From: a virus
DNA: 64,000 bases
Reading direction: 5' to 3' (one strand)
Virus record (IMG/VR): IMGVR_UViG_3300030060_004613
Span: 1-64,000 of that record
Below are positions 1-6,339 of this stretch, one piece after another; the stretch's first letter is position 1, and the number at the start of each line of letters is the position of its first letter. Position numbers and translations under genes: made by a program. The notes under the pieces are model-generated. The model was not told where the DNA came from. It ran no database searches and was given only the letters and a program-made list of their open reading frames with translations.

Positions 1-41
1 CGATGCCGCCACTGCTATCACACTCCAACCCAGGACCGATC

Positions 42-407
42 ATGACCATCACTGACCGACCGATTCCGCCCCAACTCCAGAAGCTCATCGATGCATGGGA
101 AGCCAACGCACGAGAGGCAGAGATGCCAGACGGCGCATGCTTTGTGGACTTTGAGCAGGAGCAGTCCTGCTACGTCCGCGAATACTACAGAGCCGACGAT
201 GGTGTCATTGACTACAGAAGGCGCACCGAGACTTGCCACATGGGCCCAGCCTGGGAGATCGCTTGCAACTTCGAGCGAGGTCCCATCCTGCGGTGGTTCC
301 CTGAACAGGACCTGTGGTTTGAGCAGAGCCGCTACGGCGACTGCAAGAAACTGAAGCACGGCCTGTCGTCTGCACTTGAAATCGCAGGCATGGCCTACAC
401 CGGATGA
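42..407 (+). CDS. Hypothetical early protein, 121 aa
   Basis: First gene of the window, function not recognised. I start it at the ATG at 42 because AGGA lies six bases upstream; an in-frame ATG at 3 has no visible ribosome site. The protein is acidic with scattered Cys and Trp residues and no membrane segment or clear domain. It opens a run of short early genes on the + strand; the next gene begins after a 64-base leader containing a GC-rich hairpin. The true upstream neighbour is outside the window, so its operon position is unknown. Confidence 0.6.
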   Translation: MTITDRPIPPQLQKLIDAWEANAREAEMPDGACFVDFEQEQSCYVREYYRADDGVIDYRRRTETCHMGPAWEIACNFERGPILRWFPEQDLWFEQSRYGDCKKLKHGLSSALEIAGMAYTG

Positions 408-427
408 AAAAACTTGAAAGACTTTGT

Positions 428-443
428 CCGCCCACCAGGGCGG
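428..443 (+). other. GC hairpin in early leader
   Basis: CCGCCC and GGGCGG form a perfect 6-bp stem around a four-base loop (ACCA), in the leader between the 121-aa gene and the 56-aa zinc ribbon. No T-run follows on the + strand, so it is not a standard intrinsic terminator; it may shape the leader RNA or be a processing site. Confidence 0.4.
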
Positions 444-471
444 GCACCGTCTTCCCAACTGAGAGGCAACC

Positions 472-642
472 ATGGCAGCATTCACTGACCCGATCACAGG
501 ATGGACCGCGACCTTCCACTGCAACATCTGCGGGCTGCACTACCCGGTCCAAGTGCGGCCACCCAACAGACCCAGTCTCCCCTGCACTGAGTGCGGGCAC
601 AAAGACTTCCGAAGAGTGAAACCTAAGCGAGGCAACCAATGA
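472..642 (+). CDS. Zinc-ribbon mini-protein, 56 aa
   Basis: A 56-residue protein with two Cys-x2-Cys pairs (C17/C20 and C38/C41, the second as C-x2-C-G-H-K), the pattern of a single treble-clef or zinc ribbon. The start is set by a GAGAGGCAACC ribosome site directly upstream; the longer overlapping ORF in another frame (from 404) has no such site and a non-protein-like composition. Its stop overlaps the next start (639). Phage zinc ribbons of this size often bind host proteins or nucleic acid, but the target cannot be told from sequence. Confidence 0.75.
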   Translation: MAAFTDPITGWTATFHCNICGLHYPVQVRPPNRPSLPCTECGHKDFRRVKPKRGNQ

Positions 643-920
643 ACAAGAAGAACTTGAAAGCAATCTACTTTGAGGATCACCGGAAGTACTACGAACTCGT
701 CTCCGCATTGAAGGGGATGGTTTCGAACATCGACTTGGCCTTCGACAACGGAGCAGACGAGTGTCTGAACCGAGCCGAGCAGGTCTTGTTGAGCAACAGC
801 TACGACCGAATCAGAAAGTTCTACGACTTCGCCGATGAGGTGCAGGAGGAGCTTGAAGAGGAGGGGTGGGACACCAGCTACTCGCCCTGGTCACAGGGCT
901 ACAAGGGAGAAGGACAATGA
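639..920 (+). CDS. Hypothetical early protein, 93 aa
   Basis: Not recognised. Starts inside the stop of the zinc-ribbon gene (ATGA overlap) with a GCGAGGCAACCA ribosome site, and its own stop overlaps the next start, so three genes are probably translated in a coupled way. The protein is predicted mostly helical and acidic, with a Glu-rich stretch near residue 70 and no cysteines or membrane segment beyond one Cys. Confidence 0.7.
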   Translation: MNKKNLKAIYFEDHRKYYELVSALKGMVSNIDLAFDNGADECLNRAEQVLLSNSYDRIRKFYDFADEVQEELEEEGWDTSYSPWSQGYKGEGQ

Positions 921-1330
921 GATTCAAAGCATACATCAACAACGGAACCGTAGTCCTCGACATCAAGCCAGGACAGACCATTCGACACAAGCGATGGCAG
1001 CCAACCGAGGAAGGATACGACGCGCAGTGTGTCACCTATGAAGCCTGCGAGGAAGGGATCACCCGGACCTGGGCTTCCTGGGGTAGAGACTGCGACGGGG
1101 ACATTGGATACGAGAGTGTCCGGTTCTGCCCCTGGTCAAAGGTCAAGGCTGCTACGGCGCGGGTCACCACGTCCAAGTGGACAAGGTGGAGGGAGATTGA
1201 CAACGACGGCACCGTCCACACTGGCATCGAGTATGCCGGGGTCCACACCCACGACGACCCAGGCTGGCCGGACTGGCAGGAGGAATCCCGCGAGCACTAC
1301 GATCAGCACGCCCAGGCGATGGGCTACTGA
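917..1330 (+). CDS. Hypothetical early protein, 137 aa
   Basis: Not recognised. I use the ATG at 917, which overlaps the previous stop as ATGA and follows GGAGAAGGAC; an ORF start at 866 would lie inside the preceding gene. The protein is rich in Trp, Asp and His, looks like a small alpha/beta domain, and has four cysteines but not in a clear zinc-finger spacing. It ends the first early operon; a tandem TGACA promoter-like motif follows immediately. Confidence 0.7.
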   Translation: MRFKAYINNGTVVLDIKPGQTIRHKRWQPTEEGYDAQCVTYEACEEGITRTWASWGRDCDGDIGYESVRFCPWSKVKAATARVTTSKWTRWREIDNDGTVHTGIEYAGVHTHDDPGWPDWQEESREHYDQHAQAMGY

Positions 1331-1334
1331 CCTG

Positions 1335-1376
1335 TGACATTTCGTGACAAAGTATCTGTGCTGACTACGGTATAAG
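1335..1376 (+). promoter_or_regulatory. Tandem TGACA promoter-like motif, copy 1
   Basis: TGACAT (1335-1340) and TGACAA (1345-1350) are spaced exactly 10 bp apart, followed after 20 bases by TATAAG (1371-1376). The same arrangement occurs at 4934 and 6950, each time at the head of a new early gene cluster. It could be an early promoter with a long spacer or an activator/repressor site one helical turn long upstream of a -10 box. Confidence 0.5.
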
Positions 1377-1402
1377 ACAATCAACAACAAACCGGAGGCA
1401 CC

Positions 1403-1681
1403 ATGCCAACCTGTGATGACTACACCGAAGCCTGCTTTCAACGCAGGTATTCCGAGACAATCGAGGAGGACTACCTGACCTGTGAAGTATGCGGAGACCG
1501 ACGTGAAACTCTTCACGAAGGCAATGCCTGTGAACACTGTGCCCATGAATGTGATGAATGCGGAGAAGCCTTTCATCCTGAACTCCTTGAAGAGACCGAC
1601 GATGGCGACGAGTTCATCTGCGAGGTCTGCTGGGACAACAGAGTCGAGGGCGAGAAGTGGAAGGAGAAGAACCTATGCTGA
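1403..1681 (+). CDS. Cys-rich zinc-binding protein, 92 aa
   Basis: A short acidic protein with several Cys-x2-Cys knuckles: C27/C30, C43/C46, C50/C53 and C73/C76, plus a nearby His, an arrangement like tandem zinc ribbons or a RING/LIM-like double site. The start follows ACCGGAGGCACC, a strong ribosome site, downstream of the first tandem TGACA motif and a CAA-rich leader. Such proteins usually bind a protein partner or nucleic acid; no specific function is claimed. Its end overlaps a 30-aa membrane protein. Confidence 0.75.
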   Translation: MPTCDDYTEACFQRRYSETIEEDYLTCEVCGDRRETLHEGNACEHCAHECDECGEAFHPELLEETDDGDEFICEVCWDNRVEGEKWKEKNLC

Positions 1682-1767
1682 CCCCTGAACAATCCCTGGC
1701 GCTCGCCTTCTGTGAGCTTGTGGTCCTGGCCACCCTGGTCTACATCGCTTTCCGAGCCCTTAGATAG
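1675..1767 (+). CDS. 30-aa single-span membrane mini-protein
   Basis: ATG at 1675 with AAGGAGAAG just upstream, overlapping the previous stop by seven bases. The 30 residues are almost one hydrophobic helix (Leu, Ala, Val rich, about residues 8-26) ending in basic FRALR, so it is predicted to be a small inner-membrane protein with a positive C-terminus. Comparable micro-proteins in early phage operons interfere with host membrane enzymes or superinfection, but nothing in this sequence fixes a role. Confidence 0.55.
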   Translation: MLTPEQSLALAFCELVVLATLVYIAFRALR

Positions 1768-1818
1768 ATCTAATAATAACAACACCAACAACAACAAACC
1801 AATACAAGAGAGGTAACT

Positions 1819-2829
1819 ATGCCTAAGTGGAACCCCTACACCCACGTCACTGAACTGGTCATCGATGGACTGAAGAACGGAGTCGGACCCTGGTCTCGAC
1901 CCTGGCAAGTCAAGCCCGGAGAAGACGGCATCCTTGGACTGGCACCATTCAACCCGCTGACCAAGTCAGGTGGACGCAAGTACAACGGAGCCAACACCTG
2001 GCTGCTGGCTATCCGTTCACTGAAGTACGGCTGGTCGGACCCTCGGTTCTGCACCTTCAAGCAACTGGCAGCCAAAGGCTGGAAGGTCAAGGAGGGACAG
2101 AGCGGGGCGAAGAGTGTCGGCGGACCCGGACCATCCCAGGTGTTCTTCACATTCCCCCAGCAGATCCCCTACCGTGACAAGGAAACCAACGAGCCCATCA
2201 AGGACTCAAAGGGCAACGTCAAGACCTGGACAAGCTGGCAGATCAAACTCTACCGAGTGTGGAACTACGAACAGCTTGACGGTCCCGAGGCATGGGTGAC
2301 CGAGGAACCCGAGGAGGTCGAGACCACCGAGACCGACGAGCTACAGCACGTCAAAGCTTGGGAGGTCATCGAGGCATGGCGTCAAGTGGTGACCACCTCG
2401 TTCGGTGGAAGCCGAGCCTTCTACCGGCCAGGTACAGACAGCATCAATCTGCCTGAGTACGACAGGTTCGACTCCGAGGAGGACGCCCTGTCCACCGAGT
2501 TCCACGAGCAAGTCCACTCCACTGGTCACAAGTCTCGACTCGACCGATTCAAGGAGGGCAACGGTGGCTTCGGCAGCAAGACCTACGCCTTCGAGGAGTT
2601 GGTCGCCGAGCTTGGGTCGGCCAACCTGATGGCTGCCACTGGTGTGGTAAGCACTGGCAACATTCGAGAGGACCACGTCCAGTATATCCAAGGTTGGATC
2701 AAGGTTCTGGAGAAGGACAACAAGGCACTGAGCAAGGCGTCAGGCTTGGCAGAGAGAGCCACCCGCTCCATCCTTGAGAACCACGAATCCGTGTCGGCTG
2801 TCGGGGAGAACGCGGAGAAGGCCGCCTAA
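1819..2829 (+). CDS. ardC: ArdC-type antirestriction protein
   Basis: 336 aa. The N-terminal half matches the ssDNA-binding domain of the ArdC family (plasmid antirestriction proteins): the pattern of PWSRPW near residue 23 and a GGRKYNGANTWLL stretch near residue 50. The C-terminal half is the zincin-like peptidase domain typical of the family, with H229-E230-x2-H233 in FHEQVHSTGH, then KSRLDR and an FEELVAELG helix carrying the likely third zinc ligand. ArdC proteins bind single-stranded DNA and protect entering DNA from type I/II restriction, which fits an early gene. Start follows AGAGAGGTAACT after a long CAA-rich leader. Conserved catalytic residues are intact. Confidence 0.88.
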   Translation: MPKWNPYTHVTELVIDGLKNGVGPWSRPWQVKPGEDGILGLAPFNPLTKSGGRKYNGANTWLLAIRSLKYGWSDPRFCTFKQLAAKGWKVKEGQSGAKSVGGPGPSQVFFTFPQQIPYRDKETNEPIKDSKGNVKTWTSWQIKLYRVWNYEQLDGPEAWVTEEPEEVETTETDELQHVKAWEVIEAWRQVVTTSFGGSRAFYRPGTDSINLPEYDRFDSEEDALSTEFHEQVHSTGHKSRLDRFKEGNGGFGSKTYAFEELVAELGSANLMAATGVVSTGNIREDHVQYIQGWIKVLEKDNKALSKASGLAERATRSILENHESVSAVGENAEKAA

Positions 2830-2920
2830 CGGCGACCAGGGGGTGAGGGTAGGGACACACCCTGCTCTCCCCCCAACCCTGGCTTAGAATCGAATACACG
2901 CCCAGCAATGGGCATCAGAC

Positions 2921-2943
2921 AGCCGCCGGTCGTTCCACCGGCT
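2921..2943 (+). other. Imperfect hairpin upstream of minigene
   Basis: AGCC(g)CCGGT pairs with ACCGGCT around a six-base loop, in the 274-base gap after ardC. There is no T-run, so it is not a standard terminator. The rest of the gap holds a C/G-rich stretch (2837-2881), a three-codon minigene (2974-2997) and two direct 28-29 bp repeats. Confidence 0.35.
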
Positions 2944-2973
2944 AACCCCAATCGTAGCGCAACAAGGTGAACC

Positions 2974-2997
2974 AGGAGGTGCGCCATGAAGAAATAA
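2974..2997 (+). other. Candidate minigene Met-Lys-Lys-stop
   Basis: A perfect AGGAGGT (2974-2980) sits five bases before ATG AAG AAA TAA. This is one of the strongest ribosome sites in the early region yet it leads only to a three-codon ORF. Phage lambda bar minigenes are comparable: they cause peptidyl-tRNA drop-off. Another Met-Lys-Lys-stop lies at 10475. It may instead be a remnant of a decayed gene. Confidence 0.4.
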
Positions 2998-2999
2998 AA

Positions 3000-3027
3000 C
3001 AAGACCTCGACACGTCTGAAACTGTCC
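3000..3027 (+). repeat. 28-29 bp dispersed repeat, copy 1
   Basis: Starts CAAGACCTCGACACGTC and ends GAAACTGTCC. Matches the copies at 3049 and 5555 except for a one-base deletion and few substitutions. The core holds GACA and TGTCC half-sites facing each other, suggesting a protein-binding site upstream of small early genes. Confidence 0.6.
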
Positions 3028-3048
3028 CCGATTTCTAACACAACAAGA

Positions 3049-3077
3049 CAAGACCTGGACACGTCGTGAAACTGTCC
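3049..3077 (+). repeat. 28-29 bp dispersed repeat, copy 2
   Basis: CAAGACCTGGACACGTCG followed by TGAAACTGTCC, 49 bases after copy 1 and about 20 bases before the ribosome site of the gene at 3104. The inverted GGACA/TGTCC half-sites are intact. Likely an operator or part of a promoter for the 3104-3920 operon (inference). Confidence 0.6.
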
Positions 3078-3103
3078 ACCTTCCAATCAACAACGAGGCA
3101 ACC

Positions 3104-3433
3104 ATGACAAGATACAGAGGGACCGGCGGCGATAGCCTACCAAAAGAGAACGCCCCAAGCAATTGGGTAGAGAACGTGTACTACCTCTTCATCGTAGAGA
3201 TGGAGAACGTGCCAGACGACACCCGCGTCGAGGACCTACCAAGAGTGAGCCGGGAACCAGGCAACGCCGTGGCAAGGTTCGAAGTGGTAGGCAACATGGA
3301 GCCAGAGCAAGCTGTACTTATGCTGCTCGGCAAAGCATTCATGAAAGGATGGAGCAGTGACAACTGCCTCAGTTTCATCACGCGGTCGTACAGTCTCCCG
3401 CACTTCTTGTCAGCCGAGGGAGGTGAGGAATGA
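3104..3433 (+). CDS. Hypothetical early protein, 109 aa
   Basis: Not recognised. Starts after AACGAGGCAACC, the standard ribosome site of this phage, downstream of two copies of the dispersed repeat. The stop overlaps the following start as ATGA. Mixed alpha/beta composition, no cysteine motif, no membrane span. Position between ardC and the putative origin suggests an early role only. Confidence 0.65.
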   Translation: MTRYRGTGGDSLPKENAPSNWVENVYYLFIVEMENVPDDTRVEDLPRVSREPGNAVARFEVVGNMEPEQAVLMLLGKAFMKGWSSDNCLSFITRSYSLPHFLSAEGGEE

Positions 3434-3741
3434 GGAGCTACATTGGATTGTGGGGTCGGTTGGACCCTGGACAGATTCAGATCGATGTCTTCTTCTACGA
3501 CAACGGTTCATCCGTGGCGAACTACCTCATCACCGACAAGATTGAGAAGAACCTGCGTACTGTCCGCAGGGACCTCAGCGACGCTGGCTTCGAGCAGAAG
3601 GGAGGCTTCGAGGAGGAGCAGTCCTGGCTGTACCCTGGCAAGATGACTCACATCGAGACTCACATTCGATGGATAAACAGAGAGACGAACCTGTACCAAC
3701 AGGTGCATGTCAAGTGGCTCGAAGATCTGGAGGAGAAGTGA
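3430..3741 (+). CDS. Hypothetical early protein, 103 aa
   Basis: Not recognised. The ATG overlaps the previous stop and follows GAGGTGAGGA. The sequence looks like a compact alpha/beta fold with many aromatic residues and no zinc or membrane signature. Its stop overlaps a GTG start at 3738, so the cluster 3104-3920 appears to be one coupled operon ending in the iteron region. Confidence 0.65.
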   Translation: MRSYIGLWGRLDPGQIQIDVFFYDNGSSVANYLITDKIEKNLRTVRRDLSDAGFEQKGGFEEEQSWLYPGKMTHIETHIRWINRETNLYQQVHVKWLEDLEEK

Positions 3742-3920
3742 GCAACCCAAGTGACCTGGAAAGAATCGTGGCTCGGACCCTGGAGCACTGGCTGCGGCGG
3801 AGCAATCCGTCCAGCCGTGTCTCCAAAACCGTCCAGAAAACCAACGACAAGATATCGGAATCATTAGAGTCTGAAACTAAAAGCGTCCAGACCACTGATC
3901 GAAAGCGTCCAGTCTGTTAG
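3738..3920 (+). CDS. Small ORF carrying iterons, 60 aa (GTG start)
   Basis: GTG at 3738 overlaps the previous stop and follows GGAGGAGAA, so I prefer it to the upstream in-frame ATG at 3669, which lies inside the neighbouring gene. The N-terminal 20 residues look helical; the C-terminal half is Ser/Thr/Lys-rich and is essentially the translation of the CCGTCCAG iterons, much like the linker of the replication initiator at 10483. It may be a degenerate fragment of such a protein, or just an ORF across the origin. Confidence 0.45.
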   Translation: MSNPSDLERIVARTLEHWLRRSNPSSRVSKTVQKTNDKISESLESETKSVQTTDRKRPVC

Positions 3921-3986
3921 GCAACCGTCCCGACAAACAGATGCAAGTGATTGAAATAAATGGAAAGCAAAAACGAAACCGTCCAG
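3804..3986 (+). repeat. Iteron cluster I (AAACCGTCCAG-type)
   Basis: Copies of an 11-bp element at 3804-3814, 3826-3836, 3880-3890, 3902-3912, 3922-3932 (variant ending CCG) and 3976-3986. Successive spacings are 22, 54, 22, 20 and 54 bp, so most lie close to the same helical face. The same element occurs four times inside the replication initiator gene near 10.7 kb. Direct repeats next to an AT-rich block are the hallmark of an initiator-bound replication origin. Confidence 0.75.
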
Positions 3987-4030
3987 GCGGACGACTCTAA
4001 AGTTTTCCTCTCCCCCATACCCCCTCTCCT

Positions 4031-4080
4031 ATCAAATGCTAATTACTGTAGAGTAATTAATTATAATTATAATATCTATT
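4031..4080. other. AT-rich block, candidate DNA unwinding element
   Basis: About 50 bases with very few G or C, beginning 45 bases after the last iteron. It contains a perfect inverted repeat (TAATTACT gtag AGTAATTA, 4040-4059) and a TTATAATTATAATAT stretch. Together with iteron cluster I and the C-rich tract 4008-4029 this looks like a replication origin, with this block as the melting site. Inference from layout; no experimental support here. Confidence 0.55.
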
Positions 4081-4084
4081 CCCA

Positions 4085-4213
4085 ATGAATAAGATCCAAT
4101 ACCAAATGATCAATACCCCATTGGAGAGCCAAGCTCATCCTGTTTGGGACGTGCTCGCCTATGCTTTCATCGCTCTTGCGCTGCTGACCACAGTGCTTTC
4201 AATGAGGGACTGA
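4085..4213 (+). CDS. 42-aa single-span membrane mini-protein
   Basis: ATG at 4085 opens a 42-residue ORF with a polar N-terminus and a clear hydrophobic helix at about residues 20-39 (Ala, Leu, Ile, Val, Phe), ending in a short charged tail. No good ribosome site is visible upstream (the region is AT-rich), which lowers confidence. A second internal ATG at 4106 also lacks a site. If real, it is a small inner-membrane protein adjacent to the origin. Confidence 0.4.
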   Translation: MNKIQYQMINTPLESQAHPVWDVLAYAFIALALLTTVLSMRD

Positions 4214-4329
4214 GAGCCTACCGAAAAAAACTTTCACCTTTTCTGTCCGCCGAAGACACCTGACCTCGTCTTCTCAAACAGGGAAGGGAACAACCCAACC
4301 CAACAACAACACCAGAGGCAACCAACCTT

Positions 4330-4692
4330 ATGAAACTTTCTCTTGATTTTATTCTTTCCCAAGACGACTACGAGGGCATCGTAGACATGGCGGGCATGAG
4401 CGGCGGCATCGGCTACTGGGCCATGGCCGGATGCATTGACAACACAGGCGAGGAAGGCGCGTACAAGTCCTACCTCGTCATTGATTCTGATGATGAGGAG
4501 TCATCCTACAGCTTGACGCGAGACAAGGTAGAGCAAGCAATCGCTCAGTTGTTTTTGAAGCGGTCACTCAACGGCTACTACATGAGTGCCATTGATATGT
4601 TGGTGCTCCAGGGTGAGTCTTGCAACGTTGGCGCAGACATCGCTGACGCTATCATCCAGCAGGCTTGCTTTGACGAGGTGATCTATGGGTGA
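4330..4692 (+). CDS. Hypothetical early protein, 120 aa
   Basis: Not recognised. The ribosome site CAGAGGCAACC sits 14 bases before the ATG, a longer spacing than elsewhere, after a leader that contains an A-run, a TGTCCGCC element and CAA repeats (4222-4325). The protein is acidic, Gly- and Ser-containing, with an even alpha/beta look. Its end overlaps the next gene by eight bases. Confidence 0.65.
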   Translation: MKLSLDFILSQDDYEGIVDMAGMSGGIGYWAMAGCIDNTGEEGAYKSYLVIDSDDEESSYSLTRDKVEQAIAQLFLKRSLNGYYMSAIDMLVLQGESCNVGADIADAIIQQACFDEVIYG

Positions 4693-4930
4693 GAACAACC
4701 TTCAGGAAGCAGTCCGAAAGACTCTTGTGAAAGCCAACGAGGTCATCCTTGGCAAGGAGGTCATCAACTGGACCATCCCTGCCGACGATGACAGCGGCAA
4801 CGTGTGCCTTGTGATGATCCTCAAGTGGAGGAAACAGCGAGGCAGCGACACACTCAAACCGTCACCGGGGTGGACAGTGCGAACAGTGATTGACCCCAAC
4901 GGAACAGTCCTGGCTACCGACAGAAAGTAG
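4685..4930 (+). CDS. Hypothetical early protein, 81 aa
   Basis: Not recognised. Starts within the last codons of the previous gene (eight-base overlap), suggesting translational coupling. Predicted one helix followed by beta strands (residues 28-80); no cysteine motif. Followed directly by the second tandem TGACA motif, so it ends this small operon. Confidence 0.6.
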   Translation: MGENNLQEAVRKTLVKANEVILGKEVINWTIPADDDSGNVCLVMILKWRKQRGSDTLKPSPGWTVRTVIDPNGTVLATDRK

Positions 4931-4933
4931 TCG

Positions 4934-4975
4934 TGACATTTGATGACAAACCAACAACCGTAGCTATGCTACTTA
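4934..4975 (+). promoter_or_regulatory. Tandem TGACA promoter-like motif, copy 2
   Basis: TGACAT (4934) and TGACAA (4944) spaced 10 bp, as in the copies at 1335 and 6950. At the position of the downstream TATAAG/TATATG box stands TACTTA (4970-4975), overlapped by a small palindrome GTAGC-TAT-GCTAC that could be an operator. Confidence 0.45.
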
Positions 4976-4997
4976 CACCATGAACAAGGAGGCAACT

Positions 4998-5540
4998 ATG
5001 TTCAACCACAATCCTAAAGTCAACCGAGCCGGGGCAGCGATGGCCCGAGCATTCCAACAAGCAGCCGAGGCTCTCATCGAGCAGCAAGAGTCCAATACAG
5101 TGTTCGAACCACGACACCTTGGACTCAAGCGATTCACCTTCGGTGGGACAGGCATTGGCCGACTGATGCTTGCACGAGGATTCAATCAACCTCGCATCGC
5201 TGTCAGTAATGGTTCTATTGCACTGGACCTTCGAGACAGTGAGAAGCATGACCAGTGGCTCGACACCACTGCCGATGTGCGAGAATGCACTGGCGCATCC
5301 TGGGAGAAGGAGACCCTGGGTATCAACCCTGGGATCCTCGACCAACACGGCTGGCCTATCCAGAAGCTGCACCATGAGAAGGCAGGTGTGAACGCTGTAA
5401 TGCTCAACGCTGCACTCAGGTGGGTAGGCGAGGGAGAGATCACCATCACCCAAAAGCCAACCGATCCACTCGGACCCATTCTAATTCAGAACCAGGACAT
5501 CCTGGTGTCAGCAGTGGTCATGCCATGCAGGCTGGCTTGA
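4998..5540 (+). CDS. Hypothetical early protein, 180 aa
   Basis: Not recognised. I choose the ATG at 4998 because AAGGAGGCAACT lies right before it; an in-frame ATG at 4980 has no site. The first 35 residues form a basic, Ala-rich helix, then an alpha/beta body with several conserved-looking Gly and Trp residues. No membrane segment. It is the main gene downstream of the second tandem TGACA motif. Confidence 0.65.
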   Translation: MFNHNPKVNRAGAAMARAFQQAAEALIEQQESNTVFEPRHLGLKRFTFGGTGIGRLMLARGFNQPRIAVSNGSIALDLRDSEKHDQWLDTTADVRECTGASWEKETLGINPGILDQHGWPIQKLHHEKAGVNAVMLNAALRWVGEGEITITQKPTDPLGPILIQNQDILVSAVVMPCRLA

Positions 5541-5554
5541 AACAAAACGTGAGG

Positions 5555-5583
5555 CAAGACCTGGACATGTCACGAAACTGTCC
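5555..5583 (+). repeat. 28-29 bp dispersed repeat, copy 3
   Basis: CAAGACCTGGACATGTCAC followed by GAAACTGTCC, matching the copies at 3000 and 3049 and located about 30 bases before the next gene start. The GGACA/TGTCC half-sites are kept. Confidence 0.6.
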
Positions 5584-5612
5584 GCCCCCCCCAACCCAAC
5601 CCAGGACCAACA

Positions 5613-5825
5613 ATGAAAAGTTTTCCACTTACTAAATGTCCACGCTGCGGAGAGAAGAAGCTCGTCGTCGCCCCGCTTGCACTGAACTGCCTGTCTCGTC
5701 GAGACAACAAGACCTACATTTGCACCCGGTGCGGAACGGAAGAAGCACTCAACGACTACTCCAACACCTGGAACGACGTGCATGATTGGGTGTCACCACC
5801 CGCTTCAATCGTCGCCCTTCAGTAA
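5613..5825 (+). CDS. Zinc-ribbon protein, 70 aa
   Basis: Two Cys-x2-Cys-Gly knuckles (CPRCG at residues 9-13 and CTRCG near 37-41) about 24 residues apart, a textbook zinc ribbon, with a Trp-rich C-terminus. Preceded by a C-rich leader and copy 3 of the dispersed repeat; the ribosome site is a weak CAGGACCAACA. Similar small ribbons are frequent in phage early regions; function unknown. Confidence 0.7.
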   Translation: MKSFPLTKCPRCGEKKLVVAPLALNCLSRRDNKTYICTRCGTEEALNDYSNTWNDVHDWVSPPASIVALQ

Positions 5826-5853
5826 CCAACAACAACAAACGACAGAGGCAACC

Positions 5854-6336
5854 ATGTCAGCATTTCAATGCACCCTTACCCACCTCGGCGCTATCGTCGG
5901 GACCTACATCGGCACTCGTTCTTATCGACAGTACGAGTTCGACAACTATGCGGGCTACGGATTCGGAAGCGAGGGGGAGCTACTCATTAGCATCCTCGAC
6001 AAAGCGAACGTCCGAAGCTTGAACGCTCGGTATCCGAACGATTCTAACTACACCCTGAGCCCGGACAGCGCGACTGCCAACAAGCTCTTGAACTACTTTG
6101 AGTGCAACCCGCTCACGCCTGGAGAGATGTTCAAAGCAATCAACTGCTTAGAGTATCAGTCCTGTGAGTTCGATGGCTGGCTGGAGAGCGATGCTTACAA
6201 CCTCTTGAGGATCATCCGTAACTCAACTCAAGAGCGAGTCCAGGGCTACGAGGATGCACCCTGGGGCATGAAGGACCTGGACCCCAGGCTCTTGGAGAAC
6301 GGACCAGTGCTACTCAGCAGCCTGGTCGGGAGGTGA
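5854..6336 (+). CDS. Hypothetical early protein, 160 aa
   Basis: Not recognised. Start set by CAGAGGCAACC before the ATG at 5854, behind a CAA-repeat leader; the upstream in-frame ATG at 5782 lies inside the zinc-ribbon gene. The protein has Gly/Tyr-rich N-terminal strands and a helical C-terminal half, three cysteines without a zinc pattern, and no membrane span. Confidence 0.65.
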   Translation: MSAFQCTLTHLGAIVGTYIGTRSYRQYEFDNYAGYGFGSEGELLISILDKANVRSLNARYPNDSNYTLSPDSATANKLLNYFECNPLTPGEMFKAINCLEYQSCEFDGWLESDAYNLLRIIRNSTQERVQGYEDAPWGMKDLDPRLLENGPVLLSSLVGR

Positions 6337-6339
6337 CTG

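Noticed and set aside
404-619. A 71-aa plus-strand ORF starting at the end of the first gene
   Set aside because: It overlaps the 56-aa zinc-ribbon gene in another frame, lacks a ribosome site and is rich in Arg/Ser/Thr/Pro as shadow frames usually are.
2881-2950. tRNA-like fold after ardC
   Set aside because: A stem resembling a T-arm is present, but no GGTTCGA-type loop, anticodon arm or acceptor stem could be built.
3669-3920. Longer ATG-started version of the iteron-bearing ORF
   Set aside because: It would overlap the 103-aa gene by over 70 bases; the GTG at 3738 has a proper ribosome site and ATGA-style coupling.
3804-3986. CRISPR-like array
   Set aside because: The repeats are only about 11 bp, the spacers are too short and irregular, and they match a motif inside the initiator gene; iterons explain them better.
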